Positions 27,263 to 37,380 of a stretch of DNA of 64,000 nucleotides are shown here, piece by piece (position 1 is the first letter of the stretch; each line of letters starts with the position of its first letter). The translations under genes and the position numbers were made by a program. The DNA comes from Eopsaltria australis (taxonomy: Eukaryota; Chordata; Aves; Passeriformes; Petroicidae): positions 5,022,001 through 5,086,000 of the forward strand of contig JAVTVJ010000076.1 in NCBI GenBank assembly GCA_034509425.1, read 5' to 3'. The notes beneath the pieces were generated by a model. It did not search any database. It was not told the DNA's origin and saw only the letters and a program-made list of their open reading frames with translations.

Positions 27263-27409
27263 ACAGTTTTTTAGATGAAGATGCTCTTTTTAAGTGTTTG
27301 AGGGCCTTGAAGCCCGAGAGAGTATTCCCACTGTGTACAATGATATATGTAGGCCTGTCCCTTCAAGGATCTTCTTTCAATCCATTTGTCACTCATTGTG
27401 CACTGATAG

Positions 27410-27640
27410 GGGTGATTGCATTGACCCAGACACTGGACTTTGCATCTGGTGCAACCACCAGTACCAGTAAAGAGTGGGTGATGACCACACTGAGAACAGC
27501 TCTGGGAAGAAGGGTTTGGGGTTACCGATGGATGAAAAACTGGGCATGAGCCAGCAATGTGCACTCACAGGTCCAGAAAATCAACCTGTGCTGCATCCAA
27601 AGAAGCATGGCCATCAGGTTTGGAATTCAAAGTTTTGAAT
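27410..27640 (+). repeat. CR1 LINE fragment (sense)
   Basis: The stretch follows the remembered CR1 consensus in order: a piece near 27420 on 'cactgg', 'ggtgatgaccacactgagaa', 'agctctgggaagaaggg', 'gatggatgaaaaactggg', 'catgagccagcaatgtgc', and finally 'gctgcatccaaagaagcatg'. In CR1 this region is the carboxy-terminal part of the reverse-transcriptase ORF. Here the frame is broken: an open frame from 27166 stops at 27549 inside the match, so the copy is dead. It ends near 27640, well before the CR1 3' end, so it is truncated on both sides. Confidence 0.8.
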
Positions 27641-30600
27641 GATGGATGTGTTCAGCGTGGAGGCTTGCACAGCAGTCAGTGCTTGCCAGCTTTTCCCTTG
27701 TTACCTACACAATGAATCAACTTAATGAGGGAAGGTAAAGTTCAGCATTACAACAAATGCTTTCATATGCCACTTCTGAAACCTGTCCTATTACTCATTT
27801 AAGCTGGTGAACTCGTTTTCTCACAAAGACTCACAGAGAAAGAATTAAATTTTCTCCTTCTTCAATGTTACTGTTTACTTTTATGCCTATCGGTCACTTT
27901 AATGTCAGTGGATATTTTAGACTTCTTCCTTATCTTAATGAATCTGCCAACCAAGGAGGATGTGAGTAATGAAAATAGAACAAATTTAGTTCCTAATATA
28001 GCTGGGGTTTTAAGATTTAATATCAATTTTTTTTTGTTTTTCTTTTTTGTTACAAGCACTTCTGTGTATTAGGAAACAACAGTATGTTAATACGGATGTC
28101 ATTATCAGAACCAGACTGACTAATTCTGGTACAAAATGAAACAAAATTTGGGTAAAATGGCTATACAATCCCCTGCCCCTTTTATTTTTGTTGCTTTTCC
28201 TTTTCTTTTCTAAAATTTTTGCATGAGAGTAAAGCCTGGTCAATTAAGTAATCCCAAAGTGTATTGTGATAGAGTAAATGAGACTTTTTATTGTGTATGT
28301 GCGTTCAGCTAATGATTGCTGGAGTGAAGAACAGGAAGCAGATTCACAGCATGCTGTTGCAAAATTAGTTTTTCTGTGAATTTCTGTGGTTCAAGTGAAG
28401 AATGTACACTTCAATCCTTGTGCAGAGCAGTTTCTGTATTCATTTTAACTAGCTCTGCAAGAAAATGCCAGTACATTGAGGTGCCCCAATTAAATTTTGT
28501 TGATGCAGTGAACTTCTTTATGGCTGAGCAGTGCCACTGCTGGCAATTAGACTAACAGCATAGCATACATCACTCAGAAATAATCAGTCGACTTTTGCAT
28601 GGCAATATGAGGGTATTTCAGATATTAAGCACTATTCCAAACAACCTTTTTTCAATTATTCCACAAGTTTTCAAGGAACATGCTCATCCTCATTTATTTT
28701 AATCAAGGAAGTGAAGGACCTCTATTAGAATATTTTATTACATGCAAAAACATGTGGAAATCATATAAGCAGATGTTATAAAAAGAATGGATATGCTTAT
28801 CTAGAGAGTACAAGAAAAGACATAAGAAAGACAGCATTACTTGCCTTCTCCTCACCCCTGAAAAAAGGAAATGACATTTTGAAAAACATATTGCTTACCA
28901 GGTCAGCTCCATGCATTCAGTGACCTTAATTCCATCCAGATACTGCGCTGCCTTAGATAAAACATAATGGCTTTAGGGTGATGTGCTCAAGGTGATAGGA
29001 AGATCAAGAGAAAATAGGAAAATGAGAGGGGAAAAGGACTTACTTCAGAAAACTATATTTTGATAAAGTTAAATCAAAAGAGTAAGTCCTACTTGTGCTT
29101 GTCAGATTATACTGTGCCTGGCAAGCAAGGCCAGGTCTCTGTTCTGAATGAGTAAGAATTGGTAACCTCCCCCTCTGCGCAGTGTTTGTGTGTGGTATTG
29201 CAATCCCCTCTAACATTACTATTTTTTTTTAACTTGGGGAGGAATTGGATGAATTCCTGACTCTTTTTAATACTTGTCCTATATTTCTCTTTATACATAA
29301 AGGCTGCAACCTTTCTCTCACTCCCATCTCAGGGTTGCCCCAGGAAGCAATACATTATGATGGGTTTTGAGAAAAGCTTTCTAGGGAAACTTGAACCCCT
29401 TGGCACAAAAACACAGTGCCCAGTAGATCCTTAGGTTAGTTTTCTGGGCTGGTGTTCAAACAATTAATTTAATCAGTAAATGGAGTGCCCATAGATGGTA
29501 CTCAAGATGGTGCATTTTGTGGGACAAACACTTCACTGTCTTGCCATAGAAATGGTCCCTCTGAACCTGAGGGCTGTCCATGGGAGACCCTCTGTGGACA
29601 GGCACATTTTGGGCAAGGGACAGTGTTTCAGAGCACAGCACCTCACAGCGAGCCTCAGCTTCAGCGACCGGAAAACCTCAGAAGCTCAATTACCATTCAC
29701 ACCTTTTAGGCATTTGGTAAGAAAGGTTAAGATTGATGCTGCCTAATTTTAATTACTAATGATGGAGTAATTCCAGAAGAAAGTGCCATTGTTTGGCCAC
29801 CTGCTTTAAATATCTGTTTCAGTGAGGTGGTAGTGACTTAAAGGAGCTTATTTCTCTTTTCTGACTATAAAGGAAATCTAGATGATTGGGCTAGATCTAA
29901 ACGCATTACTAACTTATACATTTGGTTAGATGAATTGTGCCCTAAATTTTTCAGAAAGTCTACTTCTGAATGCACAGATATCCCAAGAAATCTATTAATC
30001 AGCTCATCAATGTCTCTTTCTTCTTTTTAGAATCATCCAACTGTGTTTGAATTACATCTGAAACAGCAGTAGAGGTTGAATTGCAACTTTCAGCTGACTC
30101 ATCACGTTCAGAGATGTGATTCTGCTGATGAAACCTTTGTATTTAAGTGAATGTATCATTAAAAGTAGAAACTATCACAGCCTCAAACTTCCTCATTTAC
30201 AGCAGACCTAAAGCTGGAAGAAGTGCTGAACTGTGCTTGAACACAGTCAGTGCACTGGTAGATTTTCTGAGCTTTGAGGTTTTTTACACTTTTCCTTGCT
30301 CTCAAGTCTTCCTTCTATTTTTCCTAAGCTGAGTTTACTGAAGGTCTGCCAAGCCTAGAGGATCTCTGACTTTCTGGGCTGTGTTTTGTGTTATTTCTGA
30401 TTCATGTGAAGAGTACATCACTGCCTTTCCCTTGTAGAAAGAAGGGCTAGAACTGTCACTGAAGGGCACTTCTGTGCTCTATGCTGCACGTACGGACAGC
30501 TTTGATTCAGGCACAGGAGGCAGTTCCACCTCAGGACTCTTGTGCTTTGTAGGTCTGGTTTATCCCACTTTTTTCTCTACTGATGACTCTTCAATCTACT

Positions 30601-31149
30601 TCTTTAGGATAGCAGACGTTAATGAGGAATGAACCTCTCACTATCTGGAATATATGAATCTGCTTTTCTTCATGGATGCCTACACACAAGTATACCTCTG
30701 GACAAGGTGGACAACACACCACAGGGCAAAGCATCTGTCACACATGTCACATTTCCAGGAAGCAAACAGGCTTTTCTTCTTTCCTCCAAGTTTATCACCC
30801 CGCGCCTACAACCAATCACTCCTGTTCACTTTGACTTTTGTCCTGTGATGCAGTCTCTATCTGGATATACCTCTTCCCAAAGGACTTATTCCAGGAAACA
30901 TAAGTCACCTCAAACCTGCAACTGAGAGCAAGCTGCATTTTCTGTGTTGGGTTTTTAATGACATGAATTTTTCCAGAACATTGTCTTCTTTAGTAATGGT
31001 ATATGTTTTCCTATTAGTAAATAGGTCACTGGTGAAACTGAAGTGTGAAGGCAGATCAAATTCTGCTTATTCTTTTCTATCTTCTATTGGCGCATTTGAT
31101 GGTCCTTGGAACAGTTTCTGACACGATATTCAGTTTGAGTGGCAAGATT
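27641..31149. other. Non-coding stretch, no gene recognised
   Basis: The segment 28330-28620 has the even, word-rich look of conserved non-coding DNA and includes the 15-base near-palindrome 'agcagtgccactgct' around 28526, but conservation cannot be judged from one sequence. Frames at 29485-29746 and 30629-30925 are short and unrecognised. No gene is supported. Confidence 0.55.
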
Positions 31150-31590
31150 TTAGTAGCAGCAGAGCTACAGGGGTGACTTCTGTGAGAAGCTGCCAGAAAC
31201 TTCCCCCATGTCCAACAGAGGCGATGCTCTGGGAGATGGACCCGCTGCTGGCTCAAGCTGAGCCCATCAGCAACAGTGGTAGTGCCTCAGGGATAATAAT
31301 TTAAAATGAGAAAAGCTAAAACACCTGTGAAAATGCAGTCAAAGACAGGAGTGAGAATATGTGACAGGAACAGCCCTGCACACCCCAAGGTCACTAGAGA
31401 AGGAGGGGCAGGAGGTGCTCCAGGCTCCAGAGCTGAGATTCCCCTGCAGCCCCTGGTGCAGACCATGGTGAGGCAACTGTGCCCCTGCAGCCCATGGAAG
31501 TCCAGGGTTGAGTAGAGATCCACTTGCAGTCCCTGGAGGATCCCAGCCAGAGCAGGGATGCCCAAAGGAGGCAGTGACCCTGTGGGAAAT
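31150..31590 (+). repeat. Decayed avian ERVL-type LTR-family fragment
   Basis: This GC-richer block follows, phrase by phrase, a repeat family I remember from many bird genomes: 'tgtgagaagctgccagaaac' then 'ttcccccatgtcc', 'gagcccatcagcaa', 'agtgagaatatgtgacagg', 'gaggtgctccaggc', 'gattcccctgcagcccctgg', 'ccctgcagcccatggaagtc', and 'cagtgaccctgtggg'. The family is usually classed with ERVL-type LTR elements; that class is from memory and less sure than the match. No internal retroviral coding region is visible, so this is at most a fragment of one LTR. It is heavily diverged. The minus-strand frame 31287-31661 and plus-strand frame 31306-31515 are shadows. Confidence 0.65.
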
Positions 31591-32845
31591 ATGGAAGATA
31601 AGAAACTGCAAAATAATGGGTTAAAGATAGAACCAGACTCTGAAGCTATTTCAAATGGCATAGAAAAAGATTCAGTCCTGATTTACTAGGGAGTATCTCA
31701 ATCAAAATCTATTTATGCACTCATGCCTATAATGGCTCTGTACAGACAGAAGACTCTCATAGTTTTATCATTATCCATTATTACTCATGATAATAACAAT
31801 GTACAGTGAGTTTCTCTGCCCATTAAAAGAAGGCTGTTGTACTGTACGTGCTTAAGTATAGATACTGGAATAATGCTATAATTACCTTGCTTTGCTCTTC
31901 CTGCTCTACAGAATCCCCCTCCTTTATTTTTCCCCTCCTTGCCTAGTTTAGGGAAAATTAGAAAATTAACAGTGTCAAGTGTCAGTTAACCCCTTTTCAT
32001 ACGAAGGTACTGAAAATAATAAGCTTAGAAAATGTGCTTATTTTAGTTTAACAAATGTCAGAGAAAATCGGGATTGGAAACACAGTCCATGGGAAAGTTT
32101 ATCTTCCAAATTGCCTTCTCCTCCTTTCCATTTGCCTTCCCTTTGCTATGCAATCTAAACCAAGTTGGTGCTTATTCAATATGCAATGCTTGAATATTCT
32201 TCGATCACTTCCCATTACACTCTTGTCATCATTCCAGGGTTCATGTGGTTCACTTGCATTAGTCATAATCAGCCCAAGGAGATTTTTTTTTTCAGCTAGA
32301 GAAAGAAAATCACATGGGCCAAGGGATGTCCTTATACTTTCAGTGAGACAGTTAGTTCTTCAGAAGGGCACTTTGCATGAAGAGCTAATTTTTTAAAAGT
32401 CCTCTGATGCCAGCCAAGGTATGCAAAGATCCTTACTCAATGTGCTCACCTTTTTTTAACCTTTTACCTCCCACCATGCCCCAGTCAAGTGCTGTAGTGG
32501 GAACCTGGAACCCCAAATTCTCGTCCCAAAGCCCAGAGCATGTTCATGAGCTTTATGCAAAGTGGAAATAGATGGTGTTAATTTTCTCCATGCACATTAA
32601 ACTTGCTAGACTAATTTGACATTACGGAATTAAGGTGTACTAATGTTGTTATGATACTACAAACTTTGCCTTAACCCCCCATATTTTGAGACTATTTGGC
32701 CTATGTATACATGTGAACAAATTCATCTCCCCTGCCAAACCCCACTAGTTTCCCTTCTTTTTTGCCAAATTAGTTTCTCCACCCCTGCATGTATGCGCCC
32801 CACCCATCCATTTCTGCCCTGCACTGTCCAGTAGAAACATTCAAA
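31591..32845. other. Non-coding stretch, no gene recognised
   Basis: A plus-strand frame at 32055-32396 (113 codons) shows no domain. The segment 32540-32700 has the look of conserved non-coding DNA but this is only an impression. No gene is supported. Confidence 0.55.
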
Positions 32846-32902
32846 TGGGCCAAATTTTGCCTGATTGTACCAAGATGAAGTTATGCCAGGGATTAATTTC
32901 CC
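32846..32902. repeat. Scrap of an old sauropsid interspersed repeat
   Basis: The order 'caaatgggccaaattttgcc', then 'tgattgtacc', then 'gttatgccagggattaattt' agrees well with the remembered repeat in which 'gggccaaattctgcc' is followed by 'gttatgccagggatgaattt'. This is the best match among the five scraps in the window. Confidence 0.45.
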
Positions 32903-35284
32903 CCCAGCTGTTTTCAGATGTCAGATTATTAACTGCTCAAGAGAATGATTCATTGCAAATCCTCAGAGATTCTCTTAGGAGGAAATCTTGTGCTTTTGTC
33001 TAAGACCAGCAGCTCCCGGTTCACAAAAATGCACTCTGAATAATAAGATGTCCTTTATTCTCATGCGAATTCTCTAAAGGTCAGCTTAAGCAGGCTGACA
33101 CAGCTATAACTAGGGAAATTTCTCAAACTGATGGCTCATTTTATTTTAAGAAGAGTGTTTAGTCAACAGATAAGACAGTACTAAGAGCTTGGCACAGCAG
33201 CATGTAATTGATGGCTGCAAAGCAGTGTCAGAATTGAAGCTTTGACAGGCCACCCCATCTTCCCTGGAGAACTGTGACTTTATGGTGTTTCCTCATTTCT
33301 TTCTTATGGGCTGTAGTTCAACCTCCATTTTAATTTTAATTCTTTATTTATGTCTGTTTATGCAATTGCAAGTGCTCATTTAGTATTTCTCAAGCTGATT
33401 CATGGTAACTGCTTAGATGCCTTTTTTCAGCTGACTTTGGCTGAGTGAGGGACTTTAAACCACTTCTGCAGTGGTCAGCACAAATTAGAATCTAAATAGG
33501 CAGTTTAGGTGAACCTTTTTGCTGTCAGGGTGAGCTGAAATGCCAAACAGTGGCCACTTCCCACAGCATAAATCAGTAATTTCTTAATACCTTTTAACAT
33601 AATTGCTGTGCTCAACTTTACTTTCATCGTAGTACCTGGAAAAGGATGAATGAAATCTAGATACAGTTGTATTAAATATTCTTCCAAGCATAGCAACCCT
33701 GTTTAGTATCTGGACTTTTTGAGATGTTGCTCTTGTTTTTTCTTTTATTTGCCTGTGGTTTTTGAGTTTATGTTTTTTTTTTAATGAAGGCCAAAACATT
33801 TTCCCAGGTATATTTGAACTGGCAAAAAGCTTGGTCTTGTTCATGTTTAGACACTGGTTTAAACTATACCAGAAAGTATGATTTCACTAGAAGCTTCTAT
33901 ACCAGGAAATTCTTCAATTTCATGACTGGAAAATTTCTAGGTTATACCAGACCCACACAAAATATAGTTTTACTTCCAGTAAGTTATTTTATAACCTCAC
34001 TGGATTGTATTCATTGTCTTAATGACAAAGTACATTCAGAAAAATTATGTTTTTATAATTCCTTATCTCAGAGGGATACTCCAGCTTATTTTCTCTCACC
34101 TTCATGCTGTGTTCTTGACATATTTTGACATTGTCCTTTATAAAAAGCTCCTCAACTGAGCTATACATCATGGAAGTGGAGCTGTGTATTGCTATTAGAG
34201 AAAGATCTGCTCTTCTAGAGCATTCTTAGATTTTACTTACTGAACACAATTTGTTTTGACCTACCTAAGAAAGAAGTTCTTCATGTTTATTTCTGTAGGA
34301 AAAACTAGTGAAGAGGAAACTTTCACATTCTTCTATCCAGAACGGACTTTTTACTATTTACTATTTCAACTATTTACATCCTAAAGTGTCTGAAGTTTGC
34401 AAATGAAGGTTAAACACCCATGACTACCTATTCAAAGAATAAGCAATTACTTTAATAGCAGAAAAGAAAAAATTTTTTTTTTGGTTTACAGGTAACATAA
34501 CAAATTTGTTGAGTTGTTTTTGTTTTGGGCTTTTTTTAACAGGGAATTTAAATTTTACTTTTTTAAAACCACAGAGAGTTGCAATTTGTAAATATCATGA
34601 TCCACACGTTAATGATTTTGATTTAATGAAAGAAGGTTTTTAATTGTTTGACAACAAAAATTAAAAGAAAACTATGCTGAAGTAAGATATGTTATCAAAT
34701 ATGCTATGAAAACTTTCTATGTTAAACCCCTTCATGTCTGCACATTTAAATGTGGTTAAATGGCTTAATATTCTGATCTGTTTCAGTTAGTTTTCAATTC
34801 TTGTGCTACTGATTTCTATTTTTTTTTTTGGCGATGATGGACAATTGTTTATGCTTGATTTACCATCCCTGTCTCTAGGACCATATCCTGCAGGGCTGTC
34901 AGCCTCCTGCAGCCCATGGAAATCATTAGCAGTAAATCCTCTTCTGAACTGGACCTTATGGTTTTCTGGTCTAACTTCTATGGGTGATCAATTTTGGATA
35001 CGGTGTTTTGTAACTTCTGATGATTCTCAGCATGGCAAGATTGATCTCTCATGTAAGGGAACATCAGTAACTGTCCCCGTGTCTCTTATTTAATTAGTGT
35101 CAACTCAGTAGCCTCCCACAGGGCTCAGATGAGCAAGAGAACAAGAAGTGGCCAGAGGTCCATCTGCCTCCGACAGTGGCCAGAGGAGAGGCCATTCAGG
35201 GACAGCATGAAAGCCCCACTGCTTTCCCATATCTCTTTGTCTTTCCCAGCAGCTACAAGTGTTGCAGCTGGAATAGCAGCAGTG
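32903..35284. other. Non-coding stretch, no gene recognised
   Basis: The segment 33130-33460 is a candidate conserved non-coding element by appearance only. A block at 34860-35050 is GC-richer and shares the 16-mer 'cctgcagcccatggaa' (34906-34921) with the LTR-like fragment (31484-31499), so it may be decayed repeat of a related type. The frames 33784-34128 and 34803-35093 show no domain. Confidence 0.5.
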
Positions 35285-35640
35285 CGTACATCCCTGCCCA
35301 GCACTTTTAGCATCTTCTGTTCATGAATTTATCTGATCACTTTGTGATCCTGCTGATGCTCTCTCCTCAGACTCCTGTGGCAGCAAAGTTTACAAATTTA
35401 CTACCTGCTGTGTGTAGAAATACTTTCTTTTGACTGTTTTACACTGGTTTTAAAACTAGTTTCAGCAAATACCTCTTGCCTTTCAGGATTGAATAAACAA
35501 CTGTCAGCATTCAGCTTACCCACAGTCTTAGAGAGTTTGTAAAACTGTGTCATGGTCCTCCTCCTCAAGCTGACAAGCCCTAGCCATGGGAAAGTTGAGG
35601 CACATTATTCCTCCCCTCTTTTTTGAACTTCTGAGATCAT
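35285..35640 (-). repeat. Ancient CR1-like LINE fragment (antisense)
   Basis: On the plus strand the order of phrases is that of an antisense old CR1: 'catgaatttatctgatcac', 'gcagcaaagtttacaaattt', 'ctgtgtgtagaaatactttc', then a diverged linker, then 'gtcatggtcctcctcctcaa', 'gctgacaagccctagccatg', and 'cctcccctcttttttgaact'. The familiar form reads '...tgtgtgaagaaatacttt...' and '...cccctcagctgtcttttct...'. It is more diverged than the adjoining plus-strand CR1 and so likely older. Confidence 0.65.
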
Positions 35641-36095
35641 AGCTGTGCCCAGTTTAGGCCGGCAGTGCAGGAAAGATATTGATAAGCTGAAGGGAGCTCA
35701 GGGGAAGTCCCCAAGACTGTGGGAGTGAAGCTCTTGCCCTGTAAGGGGAGTCTGGGGGATCTGGGCTTGGTCAGCCTGGAGCAGGACTGGCTTTGGGGGA
35801 ACCTAAGAGCTTTTTGCAAAAGTTTAATTAGAGGTACAGGATGATGAGAGGCGATAAGCACAACTACAACACAGGAAACATTATTATACAGCAGGAAAAC
35901 ATTTGATAGTGAGACAAGTCAGAAAACAGGATGGTGCCCAGAAAGGCTGTGAAGCCTCCATCTTCAGAGGTTGTGATGGGGACACACAACTGAAAAACCC
36001 AGTGCAACATTGAAACTGGATGTGCTCTGGGAAGGGTTGACTCAGATGACCCCTAGAGATCCCTTCCAGACCCTCTGATCTGTCTTCTTTTCTTC
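35641..36095 (+). repeat. CR1 LINE 3' fragment (sense)
   Basis: Matches run in CR1 order: 'gcccagtttaggccggcagt', 'gcaggaaagatattgataag', 'gggcttggtcagcctggagc', 'gactggctttgggggaacct', 'gatgatgagaggcgataagc', 'caactacaacacaggaaaca', 'ggtgcccagaaaggctgtga' and, at the end, 'agatcccttccagaccct'. It contains the final part of the element up to close to the 3' end, where CR1 carries short 8-bp-type terminal repeats instead of a poly-A tail. It is 5'-truncated as is usual for CR1. Several small indels break any frame. It begins within a few bases of the older minus-strand CR1. Confidence 0.85.
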
Positions 36096-36978
36096 TTAAA
36101 CATTTGAGAATCACAAGGAGTTTTTGCAACACTATGAATGAGGGCTTGGAGCAGTGAATAAAATGGGTCTGCTGAAAGAAGAGATGCCTAATGCAAACAC
36201 CACGAGGCTCAGCATAAGGCACACTTGCATCTCTTAGTTGCTGCCTTCTTTTGATGTTTTGAGAGCTACATGGAAGCACCCAAAGTAGTCTGAAGGACCA
36301 AAGTCCAGCCTGGATCTGCCTGCAGACGTGATCATCTTGTTTCCATCTTCAGAAGAAAGCAGAAGATTATAAGCCTGTCCTAGCTGAAGCTTGGAGTAAT
36401 TTTATCATTGAGTTGGAATATATTTAATCATGATGTTTTGCCTTGATCAGGATAAGCAAGGACTGTATCAGGAGGGTGTTCAAGTTCTGATCATTTTATC
36501 ACAGGTAGGTAAGGGCTGCTGTTTTTCTGAAGCCCGATTGTGTCCTTTACTATCTTTTTCTTACAGGGAGAGCTAAAATGTAACTAACACAGAAACTGCC
36601 CAGTTAGGGTGATTTTCTCTCTGTCCTTTCCCTACTTTACGGGTGACTTCCCTTCCTACATTCTCTACATACTTAGCAGTGACCCTGACTTTAGCTAGGC
36701 TTTCTGAAGCCCCAGTTTCTATGCTAATGCTTTCTGATTTGTAGTCAGATCGGGTCTGGCATGTCCCCAAAGAATGTGTTGCCCCTGTGAATGTACTACA
36801 TGGATAAGTCATCCTTTTCCCTGTCCTCTTCTGATAAGCTTTGGTTTTCCATTTGTATTTGTCTGTAAAACCTCATGCAGCGTTCCTAAAAGCCTAAGGC
36901 TTCAGAGAGAAATTTCCACATTGCTATTTAGACTGTGGAGTCACCAGGAGGCCCCAGCACTATTCTGGGGCTGTGTAT

Positions 36979-37022
36979 GTGACTGATGGCTGCGTGGAGA
37001 CCCCCAGAACAGCATCAGTCAC
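36979..37022. repeat. Bulged inverted repeat (13 paired bases)
   Basis: GTGACTGATG at 36979-36988 is the exact reverse complement of CATCAGTCAC at 37013-37022. Inside this, a single unpaired G at 36989 is followed by CTG (36990-36992), which pairs with CAG (37010-37012), leaving a 17-base loop. The stem is too short for a typical microRNA precursor. Confidence 0.75.
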
Positions 37023-37342
37023 GTGTGCAGGATGAGCACTCTTGTCTCTGGGCTAGAAGTTGCAGTGGAAATTGATGATCTGGAGGAGCAGGTTTTAACT
37101 GAGTAGGAGCAATGGTCTGCTCGTATCAGCTGCTATTCCTACACAGCTGTGTGCTGTTCCATGTGGGTGCACCCAGACCATGCACTGTGAGCCTGAGGGT
37201 CTCTGCAGTGTGCTCTGCTGGCTGATGTGGACGTGCTTGCTGGCCCTGCCTGGTGGGCAGAGGCTGCAGGGAAACCTGTTTATGTATTATTTTCACACTT
37301 ATTTTTACAAGTGGGAGGGAAAAAAAAAAAAAAAAGCATATT

Positions 37343-37380
37343 TGGCAGGGCTTCTGTTTGTTGCTTTGTTTTGAGCCATG
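37343..37380 (+). repeat. Motif shared with 48811-48848
   Basis: The stretch 'tttggcagggcttctgtttg' continuing 'ttgctttgttttgagccatg' is nearly the same as the stretch at about 48811-48848 ('tttggcagggcttctctttg', 'ctgctttgtttagagccgtg'), in the same orientation. About 36 of 40 aligned positions agree. Flanks do not match clearly. It is probably part of an old interspersed repeat I cannot name. Confidence 0.6.

Noticed and set aside
36979..37022. Hairpin considered as a microRNA precursor
   Set aside because: The stem has only 13 pairs, shorter than a typical precursor.
37320..37335. A16 run considered as the tail of a processed pseudogene or SINE
   Set aside because: No body with coding similarity or RNA-polymerase III boxes was seen upstream, and no target-site duplication.
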